Below are positions 19,048 through 32,313 of a stretch of DNA of 64,000 nucleotides, piece after piece. Source of the stretch: Staphylococcus debuckii (GTDB taxonomy: Bacteria > Bacillota > Bacilli > Staphylococcales > Staphylococcaceae); NCBI RefSeq assembly GCF_003718735.1, contig NZ_CP033460.1:2108001-2172000 (forward strand), given 5' to 3'. Numbering within the stretch: position 1 is the stretch's first letter; each line of letters opens with the position of its first letter. The notes beneath the pieces are model-generated. The model made no database searches. It saw only the letters and a list, made by a program, of their open reading frames with translations, and was not told the DNA's origin. Position numbers and translations under genes: made by a program.

Positions 19048-19722
19048 ATGATGATGTTTCAATTAGATTTATTTTTACGTATTTTTATTGCAGCTATATG
19101 TGGCGCTACAATCGGATATGAGAGGACAGTACGTCTGAAATCAGCAGGTATCAGAACACATATTCTTGTTGCTGCAGCTTCTGCCCTCTTTCTAATCATC
19201 TCTAAATACGGATTCAATGATATCTTGCATGAAACTAATATCAGTCTGGATCCTTCACGTATTGGCGCTCAAGTTGTAAGCGGAATTAGTTTTATTGGTG
19301 CAGGTACTATCTTAATCAGAAATCAAAATGTCAATGGCTTAACTACAGCAGCAGGTATTTGGATAACATCAGGTATCGGAATGGCATTGGGTTCAGGTCT
19401 CTATTTTATCGGTATCGTTTCTACTATCTTAATCGTGATTATCCAATATGTATTCAGAGAAGATATGCTTTTTAAGTCTATCCGTTTAAGTGAATCTATT
19501 AAAGTGCATATTCAAGCAGATTACTCGCAAGATATCCAAAATAAAATCACGAAAATATTTTTATATCATCATGTGAGAAATATACAAATTCATATCCTTA
19601 AAATTGATAAAGATACTATCACAATGAATGTGATCGGCAAAGTATCAATTAGACGTTCATTTGAACATAATAGGTTATTAGAAGATTTAATACAACACGA
19701 TGAAATCCAAATGGTGAGATAG
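19048..19722 (+). CDS. MgtC/SapB family membrane protein
   Basis: A 224-residue protein with four to five membrane helices in residues 5-140 and a cytoplasmic C-terminal domain (about 150-224) of ACT-like size. The hallmarks GATIGYERTVRLKSAGIRTHILV and VVSGISFIGAGTI (split here as ISFIGAGTIL near 92-101) and GLTTAAGIW are those of the MgtC/SapB family. In other bacteria MgtC tunes F1Fo ATPase or magnesium homeostasis; the role in staphylococci is not established. The start ATG has AAGGGG upstream. It is monocistronic and convergent with glmM. Confidence 0.87.
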   Translation: MMMFQLDLFLRIFIAAICGATIGYERTVRLKSAGIRTHILVAAASALFLIISKYGFNDILHETNISLDPSRIGAQVVSGISFIGAGTILIRNQNVNGLTTAAGIWITSGIGMALGSGLYFIGIVSTILIVIIQYVFREDMLFKSIRLSESIKVHIQADYSQDIQNKITKIFLYHHVRNIQIHILKIDKDTITMNVIGKVSIRRSFEHNRLLEDLIQHDEIQMVR

Positions 19723-19750
19723 AGAGCGGGCAGATAGCTACCGCCAATTT

Positions 19751-19797
19751 AAATAGCAGGAGCTGAGACATTATTTTGTCCCAGCCCCTGCTATTTT
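19751..19797. terminator. Bidirectional terminator (shared repeat family)
   Basis: Long hairpin whose arms contain AAATAGCAGG and CCTGCTATTT with inner CTGAGAC/GTCCCAG pairing; T and A tracts on both sides. It separates convergent mgtC-like and glmM genes. Confidence 0.85.
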
Positions 19798-19806
19798 TAT
19801 ATTACC

Positions 19807-21162
19807 TTATTGATCTAAGCCCATTTTTTCTTCTACTACATCAGCAATTTGTTGTGCGTAATTTTGAGCTTTTTCATCTGTAGCTGCTTCTACCATGACA
19901 CGCACTAATGGTTCAGTGCCTGAAGGACGAACTAAGATACGTCCTTCTCCATTCATGTCAGCTTCTACTCGATCCATTTCTGCTTTCACATCCGCATTAT
20001 CTGTAACGCCATGTTTATCAGTAACACGTACATTAATCAGTGATTGAGGATATTTTTTCATTTGTCCTGCAAGCTCACTTAATGATTTTCCTGTTAATTT
20101 GATTACTGCAGCTAATTGAACCCCTGTAAGCAATCCATCACCTGTCGTATTGTAATCCATTAATACAATATGGCCAGATTGTTCGCCGCCAAGATTATAA
20201 TTACCTTTGCGCATTTCTTCTACTACATAGCGATCTCCAACTTTAGTTTTATTGGATTGAATACCTTCAGCTTCTAATGCTTTATAGAATCCAAGGTTGC
20301 TCATTACTGTAGAAACAATCATATTATCATTGAGTTCTTGGTTTTTAGCCATTTCTTGCCCAATAATAAACATGATTTGGTCTCCATCTACAATGTTTCC
20401 TTTTTCATCTACAGCAATTAAGCGATCTCCGTCACCGTCAAAGGCTAAACCAAAGTCACTTTCTGTTTCTACTACTGTCTTCGCTAATGCTTCAGGGTGC
20501 GTTGAACCTACACCGTCATTGATGTTGTAACCATCTGGGCTGCAGCCGATCACCTCTGTATCTGCTTCTAAATCTCCAAATAAAAATGGAGCAAGTTGTG
20601 AAGTAGAACCATTTGCGCCGTCCAATGTAATTTTAAGTCCATCTAAATTAACATCAACTGTTGATTTAATATAACTTAAATATTTTTGAGCACCTTCAAA
20701 GTAGTCAGAGTAATGTACAATTTCATCACCCACTGGACGAGGTAAGTCAGGATTTGCTTCATCCAATAATGCTTCAATTTCATTTTCTTGATCGTCAGAT
20801 AATTTAAATCCATCTGATCCAAAGAATTTAATGCCATTATCCGCGACTGGGTTGTGAGAAGCAGAAATCATTACCCCTAATTCTGCATCCATTTCTTTAG
20901 TTAGATAAGCAACACCAGGTGTAGAAATAACACCTAATCTCATTACTTCGGCACCGATAGAAATTAGTCCTGCAATAAGCGCAGATTCCAACATTTCACC
21001 AGAAACTCGTGTGTCACGTCCAACGAGTACTTGCGGATGTTTTTTATCTTCATTATGTGCTAAAACATAACCTCCATATCTTCCTAATTTGAAAGCAAGT
21101 TCAGGCGTAAGTTCTTTATTTGCTACGCCTCTTACACCGTCAGTCCCAAAATATTTGCCCAT
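19807..21162 (-). CDS. glmM: Phosphoglucosamine mutase
   Basis: Converts glucosamine 6-phosphate to glucosamine 1-phosphate, the second step to UDP-GlcNAc. The 451 residues match the family length. The active-site serine is S102 in ISASHNP, the metal loop is DGDGDR at 242-247, the sugar-binding loop GGEQSGH lies near 326, and the phosphate-binding RPSGTEP near 420. It ends the cdaA-cdaR-glmM operon (30 bp after cdaR). GlmM is known in related bacteria to bind CdaA and restrain c-di-AMP synthesis, linking cell wall precursor supply to that messenger. Confidence 0.97.
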   Translation of the reverse strand: MGKYFGTDGVRGVANKELTPELAFKLGRYGGYVLAHNEDKKHPQVLVGRDTRVSGEMLESALIAGLISIGAEVMRLGVISTPGVAYLTKEMDAELGVMISASHNPVADNGIKFFGSDGFKLSDDQENEIEALLDEANPDLPRPVGDEIVHYSDYFEGAQKYLSYIKSTVDVNLDGLKITLDGANGSTSQLAPFLFGDLEADTEVIGCSPDGYNINDGVGSTHPEALAKTVVETESDFGLAFDGDGDRLIAVDEKGNIVDGDQIMFIIGQEMAKNQELNDNMIVSTVMSNLGFYKALEAEGIQSNKTKVGDRYVVEEMRKGNYNLGGEQSGHIVLMDYNTTGDGLLTGVQLAAVIKLTGKSLSELAGQMKKYPQSLINVRVTDKHGVTDNADVKAEMDRVEADMNGEGRILVRPSGTEPLVRVMVEAATDEKAQNYAQQIADVVEEKMGLDQ

Positions 21163-21192
21163 TTCAAATTTCTCCTTTTATTGCTAAAAATT

Positions 21193-22125
21193 TTAATGCG
21201 TTGATAAATATGCTTTGATATCATCTGAATTTGTATTTGTAACTTTATCAGGAATATTCAATTTTACAGGTGCTTCATCAGAATTATCGAAATCAGAAAG
21301 ATTGATTTCACCTGTAATTTCATTAATATCACTCAAGTCTTCTCTGTTTCCAAAGATTTCAACTTGTTGCTTGGATAAATCAATATCACTCGCTTTTATA
21401 TTCGAGTTTGCTTTACCAATTACTTTTTTCTTTATATCTACTTTTTTGCTATATGGCTTCAGTTCTACAGTTATATTAACATTGCTCGGTTTAGTTATAA
21501 CATCGATTTTATTCAAATTTTTATCAAAAGCTACAATTTCTCCAGAGTCTGTCGTGTCTTGGCTAACATTGTTATTATCTTTGAAAGTTGCTTTCAAATA
21601 CGCAATATTATCCACTTGATGTTCACCGCCAATTACTTTGACTTTATGTGGAGAAACATATTCATTTGCAATTTTGTAATCTGAATTAATGTCCTTATTG
21701 CTCACATCAGCTTGAACAGTCATTTCTTTAGTGATCTTTTTCTCTAAATTCACATTAGCCTGTTTAGGATTAACAGTACCTTCTACGTCTTTGTCCAATC
21801 CTTTAATAACATAGTCGACTTTATGTTTCCCCAGTTTCGTTTTAGTTAAATCTAGTTCCACTTTAATATCATCAGACTGTTGTGCTTTTAAAACTTTCGA
21901 TTGCGAACCCTTCAATTGGACATCTACATTTTCAGGTATACCAGATGCGTATAATTCTTTACTATTATATGTAGCTTCTACTGGCACATTTTGTATTGTT
22001 CGCGTTGTACTTTGCGTCAACGCTGAAGAACTGAAAATATTACCAAAGACATTATTCACAGTTAAAAAGAAGGCTAATGCTAAGACAAATGCTACAAACC
22101 GTAAGCCCCATTTGTTCTCAAACAT
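21193..22125 (-). CDS. cdaR: CdaA regulator (YbbR repeats)
   Basis: Membrane-anchored modulator of the diadenylate cyclase. The 310-residue protein has one N-terminal membrane helix (about 8-28, FVAFVLALAFFLTVNNVFG) followed by an extracytoplasmic region with three or four YbbR-type repeats, recognisable by the recurring pattern VPVEATYN, MTVQADVSN, VNITVELKPY and VKLNIPD. It starts 1 bp after cdaA and is followed by glmM. In related species CdaR binds CdaA and adjusts its activity. Confidence 0.93.
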   Translation of the reverse strand: MFENKWGLRFVAFVLALAFFLTVNNVFGNIFSSSALTQSTTRTIQNVPVEATYNSKELYASGIPENVDVQLKGSQSKVLKAQQSDDIKVELDLTKTKLGKHKVDYVIKGLDKDVEGTVNPKQANVNLEKKITKEMTVQADVSNKDINSDYKIANEYVSPHKVKVIGGEHQVDNIAYLKATFKDNNNVSQDTTDSGEIVAFDKNLNKIDVITKPSNVNITVELKPYSKKVDIKKKVIGKANSNIKASDIDLSKQQVEIFGNREDLSDINEITGEINLSDFDNSDEAPVKLNIPDKVTNTNSDDIKAYLSTH

Positions 22126-22126
22126 T

Positions 22127-22933
22127 TTAATTCACACCTTTCTTTTGAAGTCTGGTATCAAACCAATGTTCAGCTAATAATTCTTCAAAGACTTCTAATG
22201 AAATGTCTTTACGGAGTTTCCCATCAAAGGTTATAGAAATAGAACCTGTTTCTTCTGATACTACCGCAGTAAATGCATCCGATACTTCTGAAATACCAAC
22301 AGCAGCTCGGTGTCTTGTACCTAAGCTTTTCGAAATCTTAGAACTATCAGAGAGCGGTAAATAACAAGCTGCACTTGCTATCTTAGTACCTTGAATAATC
22401 ATTGCGCCATCGTGTAATGGTGTATTTGGAATGAAAACATTAGTTAACAGTTCTTGTGAGATATCTGAATCCATTGGGATACCTGTTTCAATATAATCTT
22501 GTAAACCTGTTTTCTTCTCAAAAACAATTAAGGCACCAATACGTCTCTTAGCCATATATTGTACAGCACCAGAAACTGATTTAATCAATTTTTGTTGATC
22601 AGCTGAAGTACTGGCAGTATAGCGACGGAATAAGTTTCCTCGCCCCAATTGTTCTAAAGCTCGACGAATTTCTGGTTGGAAGATTACAATAATTGCCAAG
22701 AATCCCCATTGAATAACCATATCGAACAAGCGAGCTGTTGTAGTCAAATCCAAAGCTGCACTTACCCATCGACCAATTACAATGACAATGATTCCTTTGA
22801 GGAGTTGAATAGCTTTTGTACCTTTAAATACCGTGATTAGAAGATAAATCACATACCAGACGATGACTAAATCTAATACACTAGTTATTAACTTTACCGT
22901 GTTAAAATTTTCAAAAAAGCTGCCAAAATTCAT
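22127..22933 (-). CDS. cdaA: Diadenylate cyclase (c-di-AMP synthase)
   Basis: Membrane enzyme that condenses two ATP to c-di-AMP, a messenger essential for potassium and osmotic balance and for wall integrity. The 268-residue protein has three N-terminal membrane helices (about 14-95) and a DAC domain (about 105-240) with both catalytic motifs, DGA at 175-177 and RHR at 207-209. Also named dacA in staphylococci. The ATG follows GGAGGAG. First gene of the operon with cdaR and glmM; a TATAAT at 23007-23012 on the minus strand may be its -10 element, without a clear -35. Confidence 0.95.
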   Translation of the reverse strand: MNFGSFFENFNTVKLITSVLDLVIVWYVIYLLITVFKGTKAIQLLKGIIVIVIGRWVSAALDLTTTARLFDMVIQWGFLAIIVIFQPEIRRALEQLGRGNLFRRYTASTSADQQKLIKSVSGAVQYMAKRRIGALIVFEKKTGLQDYIETGIPMDSDISQELLTNVFIPNTPLHDGAMIIQGTKIASAACYLPLSDSSKISKSLGTRHRAAVGISEVSDAFTAVVSEETGSISITFDGKLRKDISLEVFEELLAEHWFDTRLQKKGVN

Positions 22934-23085
22934 AGCATCTCCTCCGGTAACCTAATTACAATGAAAACTATTTTATCAAGTTGATAAACAGCCATCATAC
23001 AATCAAATTATATCATAAAAATAACGATAGCCTTGAATGAAAATACATAATAGATAATTATTAATTTCACTTCTTTAAAAAAAGA

Positions 23086-23116
23086 CATAAAAAAAGCACT
23101 CTTCAAAAAGAGTGCT
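23086..23116 (-). terminator. rRNA-tRNA operon terminator
   Basis: AGCACTCTT (23095-23103) and AAGAGTGCT (23108-23116) form a perfect hairpin, followed on the minus strand by TTTTTTTATG. Confidence 0.9.
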
Positions 23117-23121
23117 AAGAG

Positions 23122-23194
23122 TGAGCCATAGAGGATTCGAACCTCTGACCCTCTGATTAAAAGTCAGATGCTCTACCAACTGAGCTAATGGCTC
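23122..23194 (-). tRNA. tRNA-Lys (UUU)
   Basis: Acceptor stem GAGCCAT/ATGGCTC with discriminator A, anticodon loop CTTTTAA. 73 nt; CCA is not encoded. Last gene of the tRNA cluster. Confidence 0.95.
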
Positions 23195-23200
23195 TAATGG

Positions 23201-23272
23201 CTGGGCTAACTGGATTCGAACCAGTGAGTGACGGAGTCAAAGTCCGTTGCCTTACCGCTTGGCTATAGCCCA
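23201..23272 (-). tRNA. tRNA-Gln (UUG)
   Basis: Acceptor stem TGGGCTA/TAGCCCA with discriminator G, anticodon TTG, T-loop GTTCGAATC. 72 nt; CCA is encoded just after. Confidence 0.95.
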
Positions 23273-23282
23273 TTAATGATGG

Positions 23283-23363
23283 TGGAGGGGGGCAGATTCG
23301 AACTGCCGAACCCGAAGGAGCGGATTTACAGTCCGCCGCGTTTAGCCACTTCGCTACCCCTCC
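23283..23363 (-). tRNA. tRNA-Tyr (GUA)
   Basis: Type II tRNA with an extended variable arm. Acceptor stem GGAGGGG/CCCCTCC, discriminator A, anticodon GTA. 81 nt; CCA encoded. Confidence 0.95.
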
Positions 23364-23389
23364 AGCATGTATTTAGTTCAATAAAATGG

Positions 23390-23462
23390 TGGAGAATGAC
23401 GGGTTCGAACCGCCGACCCTCTGCTTGTAAGGCAGATGCTCTCCCAGCTGAGCTAATTCTCC
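23390..23462 (-). tRNA. tRNA-Val (UAC)
   Basis: Acceptor stem GGAGAAT/ATTCTCC, anticodon loop CTTACAA giving UAC. 73 nt; CCA encoded. Confidence 0.95.
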
Positions 23463-23471
23463 AATATGTAA

Positions 23472-23543
23472 TGACCCCGACGGGACTCGAACCCGTGTTA
23501 CCGCCGTGAAAGGGCGGTGTCTTAACCGCTTGACCACGGGGCC
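23472..23543 (-). tRNA. tRNA-Glu (UUC)
   Basis: Acceptor stem GGCCCCG/CGGGGTC with one G-U pair, anticodon TTC. 72 nt; CCA not encoded. Confidence 0.95.
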
Positions 23544-23549
23544 ATATGG

Positions 23550-23621
23550 CTCCACAGGTAGGACTCGAACCTACGACCGATCGGTTAACAGCCGATAGCT
23601 CTACCACTGAGCTACTGTGGA
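23550..23621 (-). tRNA. tRNA-Asn (GUU)
   Basis: Acceptor stem TCCACAG/CTGTGGA, discriminator G, anticodon loop CTGTTAA. 72 nt; CCA encoded. First tRNA after 5S rRNA. Confidence 0.95.
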
Positions 23622-23632
23622 ATAATAGTATT

Positions 23633-23747
23633 GCCTGGCAACGTCCTACTCTTGCGGAACGTAAGTCCGACTACCATCGGCGCTAAAGAGCTTAACTTCT
23701 GTGTTCGGCATGGGAACAGGTGTGACCTCTTTGCCATTGTCACCAGA
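23633..23747 (-). rRNA. rrf: 5S ribosomal RNA
   Basis: Minus strand begins TCTGGTGACAATGGC and contains the conserved CCATGCCGAACACAGAAG segment; ends near TTGCCAGGCA, closing the terminal helix. About 115 nt. Ends are estimated from the helix. Confidence 0.95.
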
Positions 23748-23819
23748 CAATAGAATGTTTATACATTCAAAACTAGATAGTAAGTAAAATCAGTTTACCA
23801 ATCAAAACTTGAAATTGGA

Positions 23820-26740
<2,921 letters not shown>

Positions 26741-26758
26741 ACGTTATTAATTATGTGA

Positions 26759-26791
26759 GTAATCTTCTTTGCCGTAGGCAAAGAAGATTAC
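26759..26791 (-). other. Perfect hairpin in the 16S-23S spacer
   Basis: Arms of 15 bp (GTAATCTTCTTTGCC and its complement) around a 3-base loop. Probably part of pre-rRNA folding or processing. Confidence 0.5.
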
Positions 26792-26974
26792 TAGCGATTC
26801 ATTTAAATGAATAAAGCTTTTAAAACTCTAATTCACTCGGTTTTGCTTGGTAAAATCTATTTTTACTTACTTATCTAGTTTTCAATGTACAATCATGAAT
26901 ACTCGGATGAGCATTCAAAACTGAATACAATATGTCACCTTATTCCATCAGTTTCTATTGAAACTGTTCCGTAT

Positions 26975-28537
<1,563 letters not shown>

Positions 28538-28669
28538 GTTTATGATTTGTTTGACTAGCTCATAAAAAACTAATTTGTTTTAAAACGTCTAAGACGTTTG
28601 TTAATTGGAATTAACGTTGACATATTGTCATTCAGTTTTCAATGTTCATTTTATTCAGTAACGTCATTT

Positions 28670-28698
28670 ATTTTATCATTTCTTTTCAAGAAAGTCAA
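28670..28698 (-). promoter_or_regulatory. rRNA operon promoter, proximal
   Basis: Minus-strand TTGACT (28693-28698) and TAAAAT (28670-28675), 17-bp spacer. A leader with ACATTGAAAACT, a boxA-like antitermination motif, follows; the same motif recurs in the 16S-23S spacer. Confidence 0.8.
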
Positions 28699-28807
28699 CA
28701 ACTAATTAACATTACTTTTACAATTTTAAAATGTTTTCTTCATTTTATCAAGAGTCAATTTTACACTCTCTTTTTTTAATCGCTTTAATTTTTTCGGCGA
28801 CTTTATT

Positions 28808-28836
28808 AATATATCATCAATTAGTTATTAAGTCAA
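28808..28836 (-). promoter_or_regulatory. rRNA operon promoter, middle
   Basis: Minus-strand TTGACT (28831-28836) and TATATT (28808-28813), 17-bp spacer. Confidence 0.8.
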
Positions 28837-28902
28837 CACTTAATTTCAAATATATTTTTTTAAGCTGCGAGACATTGTTCTTTCTCTCGCTCACAAAGAT
28901 AT

Positions 28903-28930
28903 ATTCTAACAGGATTACAAAAAATTGCAA
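28903..28930 (-). promoter_or_regulatory. rRNA operon promoter, distal
   Basis: Minus-strand TTGCAA (28925-28930) and TAGAAT (28903-28908), 16-bp spacer, just after the mrp terminator. Confidence 0.6.
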
Positions 28931-28966
28931 TAGAAAAACGCATATTTTTTTAAAAAACATGCGTTT
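28930..28966 (-). terminator. mrp terminator
   Basis: AAACGCAT (28936-28943) and ATGCGTTT (28959-28966) with a T-rich tail on the minus strand. It insulates the rRNA promoters from mrp. Confidence 0.8.
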
Positions 28967-28980
28967 AAAGGGATTTCTGT

Positions 28981-30048
28981 TTATTTCATTGTTTTAGTAA
29001 TGATTTTTTGTGCCATTTCTTGATATATTTCACCTAATTTATCTGTAGGTTGATAAATAGATGGTGCGAAATCTTTGGGATCCCAAGTTGGTTGAGCAAG
29101 TGGTAATTGTCCCAATAACTCTGAATTAAGTTCGTCTGCTAATTTTTTACCGCCGTCTTTACCGAAAACATATTCTTTATTCCCTGTCTCTTTGCTTTCA
29201 AAATAGGACATGTTTTCAATAACACCTAAAATAGAGTGTTCAGTATGTTTAGCCATTGCACCAGCACGTGCTGCAACAAATGCTGCTGTTGGATGTGGAG
29301 TGGTTACAATGATTTCTTTACTTGAAGGAAGCATTGTATGCACATCTAAAGCAACATCTCCAGTTCCTGGAGGTAAATCTAATAATAAGTAATCTAATTC
29401 TCCCCATTTTACATCAGTAAAGAAGTTAGTAAGCATTTTACCTAGCATTGGACCACGCCAGATAACAGGGGCATTTTCTTCAACAAAGAATGCCATAGAC
29501 ATCACTTTTACTCCATGACGTTCAACTGGTTTAACTGATTTACCTTCAATTCCTGGCTTTTTATCAATTCCCATCATATCAGGAACACTGAAACCATAAA
29601 TATCTGCATCAATTAATCCAACCTTTTTCCCTTCTCTTGCCAATGCTACTGCAAGATTGACTGCAACTGTTGATTTACCTACTCCGCCTTTACCAGAAGC
29701 AATTGCAATAAATTCCACTGGGTTATCTTTTGAAAGTAAACCTTCAATTGTTTGAGGCTCAGCATTAGGATCTTCTCCTGTAAATTTAGCAACCGTTTCT
29801 GGTTTTAACTCTTCAAAACGGATACCTACAGTATTTGCCCCATTTTCTTTTAAAGTTTCAACAATAGCCATTTGCAAATCTAATTGTGGTTTTCCACCTA
29901 ATTTAGCCATTGCAATTTTGACGCTAACATGGTCGATTTCTTCTTTTATTGTGATATTAACAATACCACCTGTATCTTTAAGCGGTACATCTAAAATTGG
30001 ATCTTTTAGATTCCCTACTAATTTGTTGACTTGTTCAACTGTTAACAA
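28981..30048 (-). CDS. mrp: Mrp/ApbC-family P-loop iron-sulfur carrier
   Basis: Cytoplasmic ATPase that carries Fe-S clusters to client proteins. The 355 residues contain an N-terminal MIP18/DUF59 domain (about 1-85) and a deviant Walker A ATPase domain with GKGGVGKST (about 119-127), the DADIYGFSVPD stretch and DLPPGTGD (about 224). The C-terminal half has a single-strand pattern typical of the Gram-positive ApbC form; a CxxC motif is not evident. The start is TTG with GGGGTG seven bases upstream. It stands alone, followed by a terminator and the rRNA promoters. Confidence 0.92.
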   Translation of the reverse strand: MLTVEQVNKLVGNLKDPILDVPLKDTGGIVNITIKEEIDHVSVKIAMAKLGGKPQLDLQMAIVETLKENGANTVGIRFEELKPETVAKFTGEDPNAEPQTIEGLLSKDNPVEFIAIASGKGGVGKSTVAVNLAVALAREGKKVGLIDADIYGFSVPDMMGIDKKPGIEGKSVKPVERHGVKVMSMAFFVEENAPVIWRGPMLGKMLTNFFTDVKWGELDYLLLDLPPGTGDVALDVHTMLPSSKEIIVTTPHPTAAFVAARAGAMAKHTEHSILGVIENMSYFESKETGNKEYVFGKDGGKKLADELNSELLGQLPLAQPTWDPKDFAPSIYQPTDKLGEIYQEMAQKIITKTMK

Positions 30049-30154
30049 AGCTTGTCACCCCAAATATATAATTATTTACTCCTTCTATTTTAACAAACTT
30101 AGGGGGTAAGTGGTACTGAATGATTCAATCAATATGCTTTATTCAGTATTTTAA

Positions 30155-30201
30155 TTACAAAAAACCAGTAAAAACGCTCAAAATACTGTCTTTACTGGTT
30201 T
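30155..30201 (-). terminator. Terminator of DHA2 permease gene
   Basis: Perfect arms AAACCAGTAAA (30162-30172) and TTTACTGGTTT (30191-30201), followed on the minus strand by TTTTTTG. Confidence 0.85.
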
Positions 30202-30216
30202 CAATCAATCTTTTAT

Positions 30217-31665
30217 TTAAATTTCTCTCACGTTCGGCGCTTTACGAGTTTTGTCTTTATCTCTTACAAATAGTCCAATAACTAATCCTATTATTACTAA
30301 TATAGTTATTACACCGAAGGATAAATCCACTCCTCGTGCTACAGCTTCTCTTTGCAATAATTCTTTTGAAGCTGCTTCATGCGGTTTTGGCGCAAAAGTT
30401 TTTGATCCTAAAGTCATCAAAGCAACCATTAAAGCAGTGCCTATTGATGAAGCCATCATTCTAGCGAAGTTCATGATTGCTGTACCATGCGAAATATCTT
30501 TGTTCGGCAAAGCATTCACGCCCGCTGTATTTAACGGCATCGTTAATATAGAGACTGAGAACATTCTGATAGCATAGACGACCACAAGAAGCCAATAAGG
30601 GGTATCTACCCGTAAGAAAGCTAAAACACCAGTCAATATTATCAACATAGTAAAACCGATAATAATCAATGGTCTTACTCCGTATTTATCATAAGCTTTC
30701 CCCGTGTATATTGACATTGCACCATTAATAATGGCGCCCGGTAAAATCACCATACCAGAGAGCATTGCTGAAAGTCCCATTGCATTTTGTACATACATCG
30801 GTATCAACAAAGCAGGTCCAATCATGGATGTCATTACAATCATCGAACAGATTGTAGTTAGGGTAAAAGTTTTATTTTTAAACACTCTCAAGTTCAAAAT
30901 AGGATTCGCAATTGTTAGTTGTCGTTTAATAAACAGACCGATTACAATTAAACTTACTATAAGCGGTACATAGAACATCCAACTCGTAAATCCTAATGAT
31001 CCAGCATTACTAAATGCATATAACATTACACCGAAACCTAATGTTGAGTAAACAACTGACAGTTTGTCTAATGTAATATCTTTAGGTTCATTATAGTTAG
31101 AGATACTTGTTGCTCCGAATATAAATCCTGCTCCTGCAATCACAGCAACTGCAATAAATGGTACGCGCCAACTACTGATATCTATAATTAAACCGGATAA
31201 AGTCGGCCCTATTGCTGGAGCGAAGGAAATCACTAGGCCAGCAAGCCCCATTGCGAATCCGCGTCTGTCTTTCGGAAACAATGAAAATAACGTAAATTGC
31301 ATTAACGGCATTATAATACCGGCACCCATTGCTTGAATGACACGTGCTGTCATCAAGATTCCGAAATTAGGTGCGATAGCTGCTAGAATTGTCCCCGTTA
31401 AAAAGATACCCATTGAGGCCAGATACAAAGGTCTGGTTCTTATTTTATCCATTAAATAAGCTGTTAATGGTATCATTACGCCATTAACGAGCATAAAGCC
31501 TGTCACCAACCATTGTGCTGTATTCTCTCCAACATGTAGTCCCTTCATAATTGCTGGTAAAGCTGTATTAAGTAATGTCTGATTCAGAATAGAAATAAAA
31601 CCACTTAATATCATCACTGAAACAATTATATTACGTCTATGTTTGGTTATGACCTGTTCGGACAT
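30217..31665 (-). CDS. DHA2-family multidrug exporter (EmrB/QacA type)
   Basis: Proton-driven membrane exporter with 14 predicted helices in 482 residues. Seen: the motif LNTALPAIMKGL in TM1, the loop 2-3 region LMDKIRTRPLY, motif C-like GLVISFAPAIGPTLSGLI (about 147-164), and a C-terminal charged tail. This is the pattern of drug/H+ antiporters of the LmrB/EmrB kind. The gene follows sepA and sdrM on the same strand, the order known in S. aureus, where the three genes are a multidrug resistance cluster. The substrate here is unknown. The ATG has AAAAGGAG upstream. Confidence 0.87.
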   Translation of the reverse strand: MSEQVITKHRRNIIVSVMILSGFISILNQTLLNTALPAIMKGLHVGENTAQWLVTGFMLVNGVMIPLTAYLMDKIRTRPLYLASMGIFLTGTILAAIAPNFGILMTARVIQAMGAGIIMPLMQFTLFSLFPKDRRGFAMGLAGLVISFAPAIGPTLSGLIIDISSWRVPFIAVAVIAGAGFIFGATSISNYNEPKDITLDKLSVVYSTLGFGVMLYAFSNAGSLGFTSWMFYVPLIVSLIVIGLFIKRQLTIANPILNLRVFKNKTFTLTTICSMIVMTSMIGPALLIPMYVQNAMGLSAMLSGMVILPGAIINGAMSIYTGKAYDKYGVRPLIIIGFTMLIILTGVLAFLRVDTPYWLLVVVYAIRMFSVSILTMPLNTAGVNALPNKDISHGTAIMNFARMMASSIGTALMVALMTLGSKTFAPKPHEAASKELLQREAVARGVDLSFGVITILVIIGLVIGLFVRDKDKTRKAPNVREI

Positions 31666-31743
31666 TTAAACACTCCTTTTCGTACTACCTTTGTTATGAT
31701 GCAATAATAAAGGTTAGCAAAGCAAACTAATTGCTTGCGGAGA

Positions 31744-32211
31744 TTACTTATTTCTATTTAGATTTTCGCTATCTGGATAAAATACTTCTTTACATATATA
31801 TAAGAAAGCTATGATCAACATAATAACCCAATAGTCTATATTAATATATACATAATGAATGTGCACAATGAAAAAGAACATCACTGTAGTTACAGAATAG
31901 GAAATCAGATGGAAAATTTCGCCGTGAAAATATGGACTCTGCGGTAATTTCTTTTTAAAGTAATCCATTAGATATTCTACGGTAAACATTGTAAAGTAAC
32001 CGAGTACAATATAACTGCCATAATAAAATAGATTTTGGTAAAAACCTTTATTATAACCAAAATACCCTAGATGAAAGAAAATAAGCAGTCTACTTAACCC
32101 ATATAACACAAATCCTAAAAGTGTGAGGAATATCGCACCCGAAATCACAAACACAAAAATAACAATTAAAGTAGATATAAGATTAAAAAAGTTGTTTTTA
32201 AAGAATTTCAA
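31744..32211 (-). CDS. sepA: Multidrug efflux protein SepA
   Basis: Small membrane protein of 155 residues with four hydrophobic segments (about 9-35, 53-73, 96-118 and 124-144), short polar loops and a basic C-terminus. Size, topology and position between a DHA2 permease and sdrM match S. aureus SepA (157 residues), reported to confer modest resistance to antiseptics and dyes. The start is TTG preceded by GAGGTGAGGG. A terminator-like hairpin separates it from sdrM upstream, so expression from its own promoter or by read-through are both possible. It has no motif of known transporters. Confidence 0.83.
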   Translation of the reverse strand: MKFFKNNFFNLISTLIVIFVFVISGAIFLTLLGFVLYGLSRLLIFFHLGYFGYNKGFYQNLFYYGSYIVLGYFTMFTVEYLMDYFKKKLPQSPYFHGEIFHLISYSVTTVMFFFIVHIHYVYINIDYWVIMLIIAFLYICKEVFYPDSENLNRNK

Positions 32212-32281
32212 GCACCCTCACCTCTTTCTATGCAGTTATTTTTACACATGTATCATAACACAATAAAAACCTCTCTATAAA

Positions 32282-32310
32282 TTAAAATATCCCGCTTCAC
32301 CACGGGATAT
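32282..32310 (-). terminator. Terminator or attenuator between sdrM and sepA
   Basis: ATATCCCG/CGGGATAT hairpin directly after the sdrM stop codon, with TTTTAATTT on the minus strand. Confidence 0.7.
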
Positions 32311-32313
32311 TTT

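Noticed and set aside
28731..28997. 88-codon open frame on the plus strand
   Set aside because: It covers three rRNA promoters and the mrp terminator on the opposite strand; no ribosome site.
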